Part shown: one piece after another, positions 43,533 through 55,982 of the stretch
How positions within the stretch are numbered: the first letter of the stretch is position 1
Layout of the letters: each line of letters starts with the position of its first letter
DNA from: Sipunculus nudus
Lineage: Eukaryota; Annelida; Sipuncula; Golfingiida; Sipunculidae
Length of the DNA: 64,000 nt
Direction of reading: 5' to 3'
Assembly (NCBI GenBank): GCA_026874595.1
Contig: CM049309.1
Coordinates: forward strand, 3,196,076 to 3,260,075
Program-made: the position numbers and the translations under genes
The notes under the pieces: generated by a model
Seen by the model: the letters and a program-made list of their open reading frames with translations, nothing else
What the model was told of the DNA's origin: nothing
Database searches by the model: none

Positions 43533-43654
43533 TACACCCGTGTTTCGCAACTACTCTCCTCAGTCCTCATGCGGAGGTTGAATATTGCAGTCGTCCTAGA
43601 TCTCTTTTTGTAAACTGCTGCTTCGTGTGGCAAGATTTTCTTGATAAGAGTAAT

Positions 43655-43965
43655 AGTCCAGCTGTTAAGAGAAGAATTGTGCAAAAAATAAAAGAAGCAT
43701 GAAACTTGGCCTAACAGTTGTCATTACCATACTCAATATTTTCAGATATAGGGCCAAGCGGAATTCACTCTATCTTAGTCAAAATCCAAGATGGCGGCCA
43801 ATATGGCCGCCGGATTATAAAATATCTATATATCCGGTTATATTAGTCCTGGAATGCATTGCAAGTGCACTATTTCTATGTTTTCGGGGTCAAGAAATTC
43901 ATTTATAAGGATTTCAAGTATGTATTATGACTCTATGGTTGAATTCTGGTTTTGTTGATTTTGAA
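43655..43965 (+). repeat. Inverted repeat arm, left
   Basis: It contains 'agtccagctgttaagagaagaattgtgcaaaaaataaaagaagcatgaaac', then 'ccaagatggcggccaatatggccgcc' and 'gtcaagaaattcatttataagg'. The inverse is found at 46485-46800 and 46855-47135. A 69-codon frame in this arm and an 89-codon frame in the inverse arm share QNPRWR..WPPDY and LECIASALFLCF, which only reflects repeat identity unless shown otherwise. Confidence 0.75.
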
Positions 43966-46140
43966 ATTATGCTAAATTTGCTTTTGTCTAGCACATCGAA
44001 CAGAAAACATTATTTGCAGAGTTCTGCTGAGCAGTTGCATACTTTGTGATTGTTCTCAAATGAAAGTGTTATTTCCAGGGCTAGATTTGTCTGTTTTGTC
44101 ATGCATTTTCATCCTTGAATTGTAGAACAGTTTCGATTGCAATTTAAGTTCCCTTTATTTGCATGCTGATAAATGTAATTGCTTTGGAGAGGTGATGGCG
44201 CAAGAAACTTCTGTGTCAAATTCTAAAATAAAATTAAGAACTTCATATGTCCATAAACACTAATCATTAGGATATATGAAACCAACATACATGTTATTAG
44301 ATTCTGCGATCAACGTAACTTTCATGCAAAATTTTTTAGTGCAATTGCAAAATATCACATGCATTAATAAAACTGTGCTGACATTTGAAATATATATTAT
44401 TTTTAAGTATTTCAGCCCTATATCTGTTTCAATGTAATGATGTGGACAGTCGAGTGCTGAGACGCTCATCTATCTCAAAAACCCGAAATTTGATCAACAT
44501 CATTCCTATCAGAATGGGATGTAGTGGTCCTTCCATGGTCGTTTTTTTTTTCTCCGTGTTCTCCGATTATCTCTTACCCTAAATACTACCGAACACAGAT
44601 ATTCGAGCCATGGAGAGGGGCTTGTTATAGCTGTTATAACTAACTGTACAATCCATATAAAATATATATACAAATAAAATAAACAATCCATATTAAATAA
44701 CGTTTAGCTAGCCTATAATGCGTGCGTGGCAGAATAAAGACATATATAAGAAGCTCACGCCTGTCAGATTCTATATGCCTACTGCGTACGTATTGAAATT
44801 TTGCTAAAAGTGTCTTTTTCATTTGCACTTCCATTGTTAAAATCCTGTAAAATTTGTTTAATACTGCATTTTCAAATGAAAGTGTCACTTGCTGAGCTTT
44901 GTTTTATTATATTAATTTTTCTGATTTCTTCAGTTTGGTTTCCCTAGAGGCGATGGATGAAAGAAATTTAGCTATTATGTCTGGTATCAAATTTGGTTAA
45001 TTTTACGATCAACTTCACATTCATGTAAACCTTTGTTAATAAAGTTTGGAAATATCAGATTGTAGTGCTAAAATTTAAAATACATGTACTGGTTACATGT
45101 ATTTGAACACCATGCATGTTTCCACGGAAAATCGTATCCATAAATTATTCAGACTACATGCATGCATGACAGGATACGCACATATGTAGAAGCTCACACG
45201 TGTTTTGATGTGCAGAATCTTTGCTTCTTTTGCCATAAGGTGATGGCTTTCACACTGTATGCTGGCATGAAGACAGAATCAGCACACATTTAGAGGAGCA
45301 TAACATGTTGCTGTATGCTACCTTTGTGCTATGGTGATGAATGCATGATATAATCAACATACATGTAGATACCTTTGCAGATTGCTAATATTGTGATGTT
45401 ATGATGATGCTCGTACAAAATAATTAACATGTATAAGTAAAATATCACTACGTTTTCCCGTTGCTGCTATTTTCGTGATATAAAACTTTTTCGAATTTAA
45501 CGAGTTGGAATTCACTTGATTGGTGAATGTAACGGTTCTGTGCTTGAAGTTGCTGTGCTATGGCGGTCAATTGATTTTTTACTTTCTGTCAGCTTTATGC
45601 GCAAATGCAAAATCTTTGGGAAACTTTTATTTCATACCACATGCTTCATCAAGTGAACATACATCAGTAAGAATAGACTAATTCTGAATATTATTCCTTA
45701 ATATTTTTACTGCTGAACAGAATAGTTTATTACATAACATTTTGTAATATTGCCATCAACTTTTTTTCACTTATGCCTGAATATTTTCTTTTAGATCTAA
45801 CAGGACAACAGTGTTTTCTTCTGGTAAATCACACACAATTCCAAATAACTAACTATCGGTTATGTTTATCTTAGGTGCAAGGCCTAGTGCGATCTACAGT
45901 TTTGCATCATGTGCACATGGTGTTAATTTTTTTTTCAAATAAATGTAGTGAGTATTTTTTTGTAATTATATTTATAAATACATGTAAGTAATATAAAATG
46001 TCTGCATTATGTAAGCAAGTGAAGTATTTTAAGCAGTAACGGTAAATTCAAAGGCAATGTCAGCTAATCTTACCATATCACCAAAGTAGCAGGTAAATTA
46101 CAAACTGCATAAGTATCTGCAAGTTTGCTGATTCCGCATG
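43966..46140. other. Interior between inverted arms
   Basis: AT-rich sequence with no gene I can support and no long ORF. If the arms are the ends of one transposon, this is its non-coding interior. Confidence 0.45.
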
Positions 46141-46175
46141 CACAATCACTACATTACAAATACAGCATACCAAGG

Positions 46176-46376
46176 AGTAGGACGTCGCCTAGTGGTTACG
46201 GCTTTGGACATCGGAGTTGTAGGTCCCCACTTTGAACCCCGTTCAGTAGGGATGGTTAGAATCAGGAGTCAAGGAGAACCACTACAACCCACTCCCATAG
46301 CAACACCGATTATAGAACCTTCGTCGCCAGTGGAGAGAGCCGAGCGTTTTTACCACTCAATACATTGAAAGAGAAA
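46176..46376 (+). mobile_element. tRNA-derived SINE (probable)
   Basis: The head looks like an RNA polymerase III promoter: a box A-like TCGCCTAGTGGTT at 46185 and a box B-like ACTTTGAACCCC at about 46230, about 45 bp apart. An unrelated body ends 'accactcaatacattgaaagagaaacag'. It does not fold obviously into a full tRNA. Confidence 0.45.
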
Positions 46377-46484
46377 CAGTGTTCAAATATTTGAAATAAT
46401 CATATATATTAAATTTCAGCACAGGATTCAACAAATAAGTTTTGCCGTTCCATGTGCATGAAAAAGGCAATTAAGCACAATTAT

Positions 46485-46800
46485 AATACCAAATAAAACC
46501 AGATTTCATTCATAGAGTCATTATACTGACTTGAAACCCATATAAATGAATTTCTCGACCCCAAAAAACATAGAAATAGTGCACTTGCAATACATTCTAG
46601 GACAAATAACACCGCATATATTGTTATTTCATAATCCGGCGGCCATCTTGTCCGCCATCTTGGATTTTGACCAAGATATTCTGAATTCCGCTTGGCCTCA
46701 TATCTGGAAATACTGAATTTGGTCTGGACTACTATTATTCCACGTTTCATTCTTCTTTTATCTTTTACATAATTCTTTTATATATGCAGCTTAACCGCTG
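46485..46800 (-). repeat. Inverted repeat arm, right 1
   Basis: Inverse of 43655-43965, including 'tttgaccaagatattctgaattccgcttgg' and 'ggcggccatcttgtccgccatcttgg'. Confidence 0.75.
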
Positions 46801-46854
46801 ACCTAATGGGAATATTACCGAACCCTATAAAAAGATAAATGAGTACCTGGAGAG

Positions 46855-47135
46855 GTTTTGAACCTCAAACATTGAATTTCTTGGCCCAAAAAACATAAAA
46901 ATAGAGTACTTGCAATGCTTTCTAGCGACATTATAACTCGAATTATTGACATTTTTTAATCCGTCGGCCATCTTGGATTTTGGCCAAGATAATTTATTTT
47001 CAGCTTGGTCCTATATCTGAAATTCGATCACCATTAAGCTCCAAAGAACAGTTTTGGAAACTTTCATGCTTCTTTCATTTTTTGCACAATTCCTCCAAAT
47101 ATGGGGGCTTAATCGCTGGACTATACCAGGGTGGG
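46855..47135 (-). repeat. Inverted repeat arm, right 2
   Basis: Second inverse copy, more diverged, ending 'cttaatcgctggactatacc', the inverse of 'agtccagctgttaag' at the far left arm. Confidence 0.65.
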
Positions 47136-47263
47136 TGCAGAGCAATGAATTATTCTCAAGTCGGATCGTGGTGTCGCATTGTGCATCCAGCCTCTCGTTG
47201 GGCGGTTAATTTGAATGGTGGTGCTGGAAATGTTGTCAGATTTTTAGCAAAGCTGACTGTTTT

Positions 47264-48013
47264 AGCAAAGCTGACTGAAAGTCAACTGAGGTATGGGAAA
47301 GGCGCTAGCTTTGTCCGTCCGGCCGCTTGTCCATCTGTTCACAAGGCACAAATCGTAACCGCGCTGGCCCTAGAAACTTCAAAGTGAACATGCAGGGAGG
47401 CCAATAAAAAATCATCTCGGAAACCTTAAATTAGGTCACAGTGACCAATATTCTCCGAGCTCTTGGGCTCGTAAGTACCCCCCCCCCCCCCCCCCCCCGA
47501 ACCTTCCAATTTGCTTATATTACTGACCTGCTAAGAGGGATAAACCTGACCGATTTGGGGTTACAAGTTGAAGGTCATAAGGGCCATCTGTCCACATATT
47601 TGAATCTGGAAGATAACTCCAGTTTGGACTGACATTTTGGTTTTAAACTTGACTTATATATGACCAACCAATAATTTGAACACTATATTGATTTTGGGGT
47701 TATGATGTCAAGTCACAGGACCCACTTCTTTTAAAAGATTGTGGATGTATTTTAAGCCAAACTTTTCACTCCAAACCTTCAAAGATATTGCTCACTTGGC
47801 TATAGTGGAAGAAACTTTCAGATTTCCGGTTCACAAGGTCAAGGTCACAGGGCCCATCCATTCAAAAATTAGTTTATAGATGATAACTTCAGTTTGGGTA
47901 GTAGACAGGTATGCTTCAAGCTGATCACAGGACCCATATTTTGAAAAAAAAGCTCCTAAACATATCCTTCTTGACAAATCCAGTGTTGAGACCCATGGGT
48001 CCTTAGTTAGGAA
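47264..48013 (-). mobile_element. Degenerate A/C-type repeat, inverted
   Basis: It starts with a diverged hairpin end (agctgactgaaagtcaactgaggtatgg, then tttgtccgtccgg). It contains 'ggtcaaggtcacagggcccatcc' blocks like family C. It ends near 'gagacccatgggtcctta', an inverse family A start. A C-run is at 47477-47498. The boundaries are approximate. Confidence 0.45.
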
Positions 48014-48286
48014 TCTCACAACAGGAAACATTCCATGCCCTAATAAGTCTATGTCCCACATACATATATATATATATTCAGATCAAAAGTCTGTTTTATA
48101 GAATTCACAGGGTTAAAATATTATTAAATTGTAGTGCAGTCCTTCTTGATGATTAAGCTGATCTTTAGTCCGTATTTAAGAGTTAAAATGGTTAGAACAT
48201 CATTAAATTGTAGTTCAGTCTTCAGTCCCCAATTATCTGCTATCCCCCTCCCCCCCCCCCCCCCCCCCCAAATGGCCAATAGGTCC

Positions 48287-48527
48287 AGGGGCGGATCCAG
48301 GATTTAGGAAAAGGGGGGGTCCAACCCAGGAGGACTAATGAAACTCCTAAATAAATGGTCATCAGGTCTGGAAAAGGGGGGGTCCAGGCCGCAAAATTAC
48401 GTCCAAAACCCCTTAAAAAGGTTGCTTCGGGTGAAAAAGGGGGGGGGTCCGGACCCCCTGGACCCCCCCCCCCCCCCCCCCCCCCTGGACCCCCCCCCCC
48501 CCCCCCCCCCCCCCTGGATCCGCTTCT
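48287..48527. mobile_element. GGGGCGGATCCAGG MITE, copy 2 (C-expanded)
   Basis: It begins AGGGGCGGATCCAGGATTTAGG and ends CTGGATCCGCTTCT. Two C homopolymers of about 20 or more bases near the right end make it longer than copy 3. The glycine/proline-rich ORFs on both strands are products of these runs. Confidence 0.8.
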
Positions 48528-50155
48528 GAGGTCTGAGCCAGACATATACTGCCAGTCTTTTAGTTAAACCTGATAATCAGGGAGCTAGAAATAATTGCAG
48601 CGGCTGCTGAAGTTTCTCGTCTATTATCGTTTAGCCCCTTATAACGTCAAAGCTGGGCCCATGTCTGGATCCTTTAGGCACCAGAGGATATAAGTGATGT
48701 GCATCTTGCCCCAGGACAGCCTACTTTACCCTAAAGGGGTAACCCTATTAATGGGTCAGTCAACTTACAGAAACAGATAGGGTGTTTGGTATGATATCTT
48801 ACAAAAGAACCATATGTTGGTTATATAAATTAGGGCGAGGTAGCAGTACCTGTCTTAGGTGTAGCCACATGGCCAGGCTAAAAGAATCTTCAGTATTACC
48901 AGTTTTACCAGCAGTACTCCCCCATAATAACAGATTGATGGTACACTGGATACATGTAAGACTGTTTGTGCTGACCAGCAAGACCAGTACACATAGTGGC
49001 ACAACATTAAACAACCTTAGGTTAATACAAAACAACCACAAGTTTCATGTATTTAAAAATGTTTTATTTTGAAATCCACAATGTGCTACAAACATCATGG
49101 GTTTGATAAAACTTACTTGAAATAATACTCATTAATAATTAATACTAGTTAATATCAATAACAAACAATATGGGGACATATGAATAGAATGTAAATTTGG
49201 CACATGACAGAAAAAAAGCATACCTTCAAATACATTAATTAATTAATATATATATATATAAAAGACCCATCTTTAATTTCTGAATGAACAAACCAGTGTG
49301 AAGAATAAGGGGACATATTGTAGGCAAACAACACCTAGTAGTAACAGGCCAAAGCTGCAGTGAAACATCAGGCATCAAGTGTTTGGAATGGCTGATTTAT
49401 TTTCTTTTGTTTCAACTGACTTTGGCTCTGTATAAAATGTTCCAAGTTCAATAAAGCACCACAGATAACAGACTGAAACAGGGTCAGCAGACTGTAAAAA
49501 TTATTCTGAGTTCAATTAACCACAACAGATAACAGACTGAAACTTGGTCAGCAGAAACGCAAAGGACTAAGATCTCTGTTATATATGGACCACATTTATC
49601 ATTATGGAGCTTGTATGAAGTTACAGAGGATTACATGTACAGATATGATGCAAGAATATACAAAATAAATAATGGACGGAGCACTTGCATATAAAACCAT
49701 GGAGTTAAATCACAGATAGGCTTTTATATGATCATCAGCAATATAAAGCAACATTTAAAACTTGTGTATATACAGCATAAACAGATGTAATAAATACCTA
49801 CTAACAATACTAAACATAAGTATAAAACAATCTGAAGTGGTTTTCTCTCTTGATGGGTTTTTCATTTGCAAATACATGTTTGCCTGAATGTTTTGGCAAA
49901 GCATTCAACTAATGTATACGATACTTATATCCTAAGAAACAATGATATGTACATATTGTATATATTAATGAAAGGTTTGACTAATATTATAATGTCACAA
50001 TCAGGACACAGATTTTTGTCCTCACATTCAGATAAAAAATCTTGCATTCTGTAAATTGTTCATGGGTTTACAAATTTAAAATGTTTTTTTTTTTTATAAA
50101 AGAAGAATAGAAACATGTTAGACCCTGGTCATCATTCCTTAGCTAAGTGTTGTTT
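48528..50155. other. Intergenic, no gene found
   Basis: AT-rich DNA without splice-supported coding sequence. It includes two partly repeated phrases near 49440-49560 ('cagataacagactgaaac..ggtcagcag'). Confidence 0.5.
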
Positions 50156-50161
50156 TTTATT
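50156..50161 (-). terminator. Candidate poly(A) signal, EF-hand gene
   Basis: AATAAA on the minus strand about 700 nt after the stop codon of the EF-hand gene. It is the first exact hexamer I found downstream. Confidence 0.35.
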
Positions 50162-50741
50162 TGCACGCAGTGTTGTTTTCTGATATAAAGGTGTAAATAA
50201 TAAGTATGACTTATACATGGACTGTGACATATAAGCAATTCTGTGCTTACCTTTTAACAATATACATGGGAAATATTGCAATATATATACCCACTTGTAG
50301 ATACATGGCAACTTTTCCATTACTTTAATGATAAGTAATGTGGTACTTATTGTATACAATGGTTACTTTGATTGTTGTAATTTACATTATACCACTTTTG
50401 CTTCTCAGGCCCATCTAGCATTCAAACAAGATGTTTTTAAGATTTCTTATCTATAGTAACTTGTTGCTTGAATCATATTTCTGTTGGTTGCAGTACAGAA
50501 ACTGCTAACCATGCTTGTAATTAATTGCATTTTGACACAAAGGAATTATCCAGTATGGACAACTCTCTCACATCATGTATGTGTCAATGATCAAACACTA
50601 GATGGAGCTGCCATACAGAAGCAGTATTACCATAATTAATAGTGAGGACATTTTATGGTACCGCATTACAGCAGTACTTGTATAAATTACTTAAAGTCTT
50701 TTCTAAAGAACAGCACCAGTGGGTTAAAACTTCACCATCTG

Positions 50742-50755
50742 CCACCAGATGGCAC
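50742..50755 (+). promoter_or_regulatory. CTCF-like motif
   Basis: CCACCAGATGGCAC is an exact match to the core consensus CCASYAGRKGGCRS. It lies about 100 nt past the EF-hand gene stop codon, probably in its 3'UTR. Binding is inferred. Confidence 0.35.
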
Positions 50756-50857
50756 TAGAATTAAACAGAAATCTCATGGCTGCTGACAAAACTAGTGAAT
50801 GGTAATGCAAGTCTACATAGCATACTGTAAAAGTTATAGAAAACAAAGCCAGAGGGA

Positions 50858-51024
50858 TCAAGGGCCCTTTACTCCCAGCAGCTTGAGGAGGGGAGCGATT
50901 GCCACCTTGTCCCCAGTAGTACATTGCTTGATGCTGTCACTGATGACATCATTAGACAGGTGGAGATGGTATGAGCCGTTTCCGTCGTGTATTAACCATT
51001 TCATCTCACTTACAGGAAGGCAAC
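50858..51024 (-). CDS. EF-hand gene last coding exon
   Basis: Acceptor atgttttcag; encodes CLPVSEMKWLIHDGNGSY to LLKLLGVKGP and stop TGA at 50860-50858. Confidence 0.85.
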
Positions 51025-54000
51025 CTGAAAACATTAACAATATTACTGTCCCTTTCTAGGTTTCATAAATCACATGCCAGTGTTTGAAAATATACTGGTA
51101 TAATGGTTTTAACATGATCTGCTAAAAAAAATTGTCAAACATAAATAATACATTATATCAAAATATATCCTTCAATTCCATGGCTGTAAATATTCTTATT
51201 GTAGTTTGTATGTACAATTTTGAACAATGGAGTAGAAAAAATAAATTTAATAATTTTAAATCTGATATGAAGTTACTCCATATTCATTAAAACTTCAAGT
51301 TGGATCATACAGAGATTTATTATGTACTCGTTTACAAGCAAATAATGTTTTCCTTATAAAAAGAGATTTTCCTCATACATAACATTGCCCTGTAAATTGA
51401 GGTACAATGTTTTTATATTTGTGATATATCCTGGGATTAAAAATTGTCTAGATCATGCAATAAAATGAAATAAAATTTTTACATATATCAAATCCCAACT
51501 GAAGTAGAATTGAAAAAGGAGAACAAACAACTGGTTCTTTGTATCCTAAAAACATGTAAAAAGTCATGTATGTCTTGCCAGAGTAACTTTGTGTTCACTT
51601 ATTGTAACAGGACCAGACAACTGATGTACACGTTGTTCATTACTGTTCAGTTAACATCAAGCAGATGACATCACTGTACCTGAGCTGTCTGTATCGTTAC
51701 GGTAAATATCATCGGCCATCTTCATGAAGCGCTCAAACCAAGGCTCAGGTTTGGATTCCGCTTGTTGCTGTTCTACATTCTGCAATGGGAGGAAAGATAT
51801 TAATGGTAACTGGTGACCTACTCTTTTACTTGGCATATCATGTTCAGTTTGCCATGTACAAAAGGTGATATATTATTACAGTTCTCCCTAGGACGAGTCT
51901 GATAAGAAATTCAGTGTTGGCAGACAGATTGGTCGAGTGGCAATATCAGCCTTTTGAAAAGAGTTAGTGTCACTTCAGCATCATCTATATTGACTTGCTT
52001 GATATATCTCGTATTATTTACATTTGCAATAATTTTTCCAAATGTTTTAGCCAATAAAAACGTTTATAGAGTTACCTTATATGCTTCTTCCAACTGTTTT
52101 AACTCTTTCTCTAAGTTTTGGATTTGGTGATCTTTGCTGTCAAGTGTGACATTGCCATTTCGTGCCATGCTTGCATCTCCTGGCCTTCTTTCCTGTTGAA
52201 ATTTTAGAAACCAGTAAACAACACAAAAACACCTAAATGCCGAAAATCAGATCACTGGAATATTCTGGATAATTATATAAAAAACACTGGTCTATGAGAT
52301 GGTATGCTCTGCTAAATTTTACAGCAAGACTATTTTTCCTTGTAAAAACAGCCCAGGAATGATGCCTTTAAGCAATCCAGCTAGCTCTTTGCTTTGGTAG
52401 GTACACAAAATATTACCAATGACAACTGCATTTATCCCATAGGCATATGTGCTTGAGTTTATAATTTATGCAAATGGGTCAGGTTGACCTAATTATCAAT
52501 GAGGAAAGTTCTTTATTCTGTTGTGAGTGCCTGTGTACCATATAGGAAAGACTCACCAGATGTCTTTTAGGCACATGTGTGTTTCTCATGTCTTTGATTG
52601 ATCTAAATACATGCTATATGCAATTAGGACATGGTTTTCTAATTATCACCTATGTACCTAAGTACCTAGTTTGAAGGAACAAGCATGAGGTAATTTGGTA
52701 TTATAAATGTGCCTCATACCTGTGGCCTGGGAGGAGTTGCCCTTGGACTTTGCTTAGGCCAGTTTTGTGTGGGCTCTGGCATATGGCGGAAATATTCGGT
52801 GGGTTTCTTGCTTTCTGGAATGTCTAACCCTGTCTTGAGAGGCTGTACTCTCTCAATGAACTCCAGGTACTGCTGCCAGCTGTAAAATACAAACCAACAA
52901 AAATTTACAGCCTGGTCTATCACATACACAAATTCCTGTATTTACAATACTGTGTTGTTGTTTATTTAGGGTGATCCTGACTGGTAAAAGATAAATAAAT
53001 ATTTACTGTGGAGAACAGATATAGGAGTAAACAGGGCATTTCAACATTCATTTACATTCTGATCAGCCATGCATCATGAATTGAACTCTCATTAGAAATT
53101 CAATGTTAAAAGTGAGCTACGTGTAGTTTTTATTTAAAGGGACATAATCAGGAGCAATATTATGCCTATTCTTTCACACTATAAGTTAAGTTTTCCTTTT
53201 TACAAAACCATCCCAGCACACAGTTTCACTACCTCTCATACAGCTGTTTGAGACCTTGTTATGGTTCTGTGTGTTGGTTCAGTCCTCTTGCCTCTGTTTA
53301 CCATAACAAGGCTGCATGACCTGAGTTCCGATTGTGACCCTCAACAAGCAATGTTTCAGCCAGCGAGACCATGCATTACATTTTTTGGGCCAAGTCCAAA
53401 CGTGTTATATTGGTGTTTATGTTAACACCTGTGATCGCACCTAGTCCACTGTTTTTTACACCTGTTTACAGGAGTAAGCAAAGGGTTTCAGGATATTATT
53501 TTGGCAGGTACAAATTTATCTTAAAGGGTCAATAAGCTATTTTAAGCTTCTTCGTGTTAATTCAACATGCTTTATTGGTGATTGGGCCCCTTTTAGTGAC
53601 TTGTTTACTCATGAAAATCAAGAATGTACAATCATGTACATAATGTACTTATAACTCTTCATGATTTAAACTTACTCAAACTGGCCATTGCTTGAATCAC
53701 AGCGACTGATGATCTGGTCAACCAGGGACTCTTGTAGTGGAATTCGACAGGCATAAGTTAACTCTTTAATCTGAAATTAATGAGTAACCAGATGCATGAA
53801 CTCAAAAACTCTACAATATAGGATATTTCCTCTAAGGTATACAAGGATGTAACATACCAACAATACAGAGGTGTTTATTAAATGTAACATACCAACAATA
53901 AAGAGTTATTTATTAAATGTAACATACCAACAATACAGAAATGTTTATTAAATGTAACATACCAACAATACAGAGGTGTTTATTAAATGTAAAGCATGGA

Positions 54001-54477
54001 TAAAGAGAAAGAACAAGTGTTATGGTGCAAGTTTGCTTAGAATTACCCACTTTAACTGTAAAAAGATGTTCACTCTGTTATAAGCTAGAGAAATATAAGA
54101 AAAGGTTGATTTGCTTGTGATGGGGCTAGTGCTTGTGTTCTACAAAATAAAAATATAGCAAAACCTGAAGATAAATTAAGCAGATCTGCATTAACTGACC
54201 AAATGCTAAGCCATGAACATGAACATGTTTAGCTGACAGCTGGCTGACTAAATTAATAATAACTGTGGAAAATTATAATGAACCTCAGAGGTGAGCTTTA
54301 TGGTACTTTACCTGTTCTCGTGAAAGTTTTCCCCTATGGTCACGGTCAGACACACGAAACACATCCCATATTCTCTCAAAATCCAGTTCTTCATCAGCCA
54401 TTAAGAGCTGGTTCTCAATCAGCCGTAACAACTTAGCGTTGTCTCGGTCCTGGTACGGAAACTTCTTGCTGCCCTGA
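50858..54477 (-). CDS. EF-hand/coiled-coil protein, 3' part (6 exons)
   Basis: Six exons (54477-54312, 53770-53676, 52879-52720, 52192-52076, 51779-51680, 51024-50858) join in one frame with consistent phases and GT-AG introns, giving 267 residues of a C-terminal half. The order is: a helical region (DNAKLLRLIENQLL..FERIWDVFRVSD); a degenerate EF-hand loop DRDHRGKLSREQ; a second degenerate loop in SRCDSSNGQFDWQQYLEF; a Pro-rich linker (MPEPTQNWPKQSPRATPP); a charged coiled-coil-like stretch (HQIQNLEKELKQLEEAYK); and a C-terminus ending LLKLLGVKGP. Both loops have Gln where calcium-binding Glu is expected, if aligned on the central Gly, so calcium binding is doubtful. The layout recalls the C1orf87/CREF type EF-hand protein, but I cannot confirm this. 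The 5' end is not identified. Confidence 0.82.
51680..51779 (-). CDS. EF-hand gene exon
   Basis: 100 nt; acceptor cccattgcag, donor GTACAGTG. It encodes NVEQQQAESKPEPWFERF to NDTDSS plus the first base of a Gly codon. Confidence 0.82.
52076..52192 (-). CDS. EF-hand gene exon (coiled coil)
   Basis: 117 nt, 39 codons; acceptor atttcaacag, donor GTAACTCT. It encodes ERRPGDASMARNG then a heptad-like HQIQNLEKELKQLEEAYK. Confidence 0.82.
52720..52879 (-). CDS. EF-hand gene exon
   Basis: 160 nt; acceptor tattttacag, donor GTATGAGG. It encodes WQQYLEFIERVQPL through the Pro-rich linker to PPRPQ, ending in phase 0. Confidence 0.85.
53676..53770 (-). CDS. EF-hand gene exon
   Basis: 95 nt; acceptor ttaatttcag, donor GTAAGTTT. 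It encodes IKELTYACRIPLQESL to SSNGQF plus two bases of an Asp codon. Confidence 0.85.
53845..53990 (+). repeat. ~36-bp minisatellite, 4 copies
   Basis: 'atgtaacataccaacaatacagaggtgtttattaa' four times in tandem, in an intron of the EF-hand gene. Confidence 0.9.
54312..54477 (-). CDS. EF-hand gene exon (most 5' certain exon)
   Basis: 166 nt; acceptor tgtgtacag, donor GTAAAGTAC, ends in phase 0. It encodes QGSKKFPYQDRDNAKLL to GKLSREQ with EF-hand helix and loop. The first base completes a serine codon (AG|T) from the upstream exon. Confidence 0.85.
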
Positions 54478-55982
54478 CTGTACACAACAAATACTTCTAA
54501 TATAACAAGATACATGGATATGGATATAAGAAAATACATAGATACAGATATAACAAAATACATAGTTATATAGATATAACAAGATACATGGCATTAGATT
54601 TTTACATGTTGAGCTAATACAGTCATCTCTGGGAAGTTTTGTATTGATATTTTACAGACATATCTAACTGCAGCTAGAAATGAGCACAGATGAGTAAAAA
54701 TGTTAAATTATTTTATGATGAGAATCTATCAGACACCAGCACTGAGCTCAAAATTAGCTCCGTTGGAAGATTTGATAATTATGTAGATACAAATATAAAA
54801 CGAAAAAGGTGTTACAAAATTAGTAGAAAATTGTGAAAGAAAACAAATAAAACCTTGTCACACCAGTGATTAAAATAAAGAAACACATCCATGGTGCTAG
54901 GGTGAACAGTGTGATGTAATCAAACAAACCAATGAGTAATTCAGGACAAAATGCCAAAGAGCAAAATATCCACAGTACATAATGGCTACCATTTATTTTT
55001 GGCCTTGTACATCCTGTGGAATTGTTTTTTTACCCCTTTCATATAGAAAATGCAAAACATTTTGGTAATGGTTTCAAATACTTGAGCAATGACACAGAAA
55101 TTCATTATGCATTGTAACTTATGAAACCAAAATATTTTAACACCTGCTCAGGTCGTGGTTTCAAAAATGTTTATTCAGAAGATTCCATTATATTTTGTGT
55201 TTGCCAATGTGAATGCTCCAAAGATGTTTTGGTACATGTGAAAAAGCTCTTCTGCCTGTGCACATGCATAACACAGGGTTATGTACTTGTAAGTGATCCT
55301 CTTATAATTTTAATGTATATGTTTAGGTGTACTGGTAATGATGAAAACCACCAAGAACTTTATCTCCATTGTCAAAAACACTTAGAAACTTTTTTTGTGT
55401 GAAAGGGGTATTTGTAAGTTTTTCTCAGATACCATCAGATAAGTGAACATGGTCATTCAAGAACATCATGTATTAACCAACCCCCCCCCCAAAAAAGTGA
55501 TTTTGTTAGTGGAAGGCAATAAACATCAGGTGTAATGTGTCACATTAAAAAATATCTGAAAAGGTCAATTTCAGGTTTAGCATATTCTGTTTGATATCAA
55601 ATTAAGATTATTTTTTTTTAAATTTTGGCCCTCTTCTTTAACTTTCGAATACTGGTACAAGGTATAATAAATTATGACTATCTGAACTGTCATTAAAACT
55701 GGCAATGTTTGGTTTATATTCTTTTATGTTATAATGAAGTCACATCTTGGCCCAAGCTGGGTAGTTAATGGGAAGCTGAATTAATTGAAAGTATTAATTG
55801 TTTACAAAATATTTTTGTAAACTTGTTTTCCAAGGAGAGTTTGATTCTTCAATTAATGGTCAGTGCAAATTTAATAGGATGTTTGTTAGAGCATTCATCT
55901 TGATTAATGACCACATCTGTGCATTAATAAGAAAACACACACACTATCTAATATAAAACCCAGCAGGGGTCAGTTAGTATAC
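54478..55982. other. Upstream sequence of EF-hand gene
   Basis: Intronic or upstream AT-rich DNA. Close to the exon is an imperfect 'gatataacaagatacatag' repeat (54497-54590). No other exon is recognised. A plus-strand 93-codon frame (55121-55402) has no supporting signals. Confidence 0.5.

Noticed and set aside
46980-47387. 135-codon ORF on the plus strand
   Set aside because: It spans an inverted repeat arm and the diverged hairpin end of another repeat, so it is a chance fusion of two repeats.
48240-48567. Gly- and Pro-rich ORFs on both strands
   Set aside because: They are translations of C/G homopolymers in a MITE.
53260-53400. Possible second tRNA-derived SINE
   Set aside because: A box A-like TGGTTCAGTCC and box B-like AGTTCCGATTGTGA are present, but they match weakly and no repeat copy was seen in the window.
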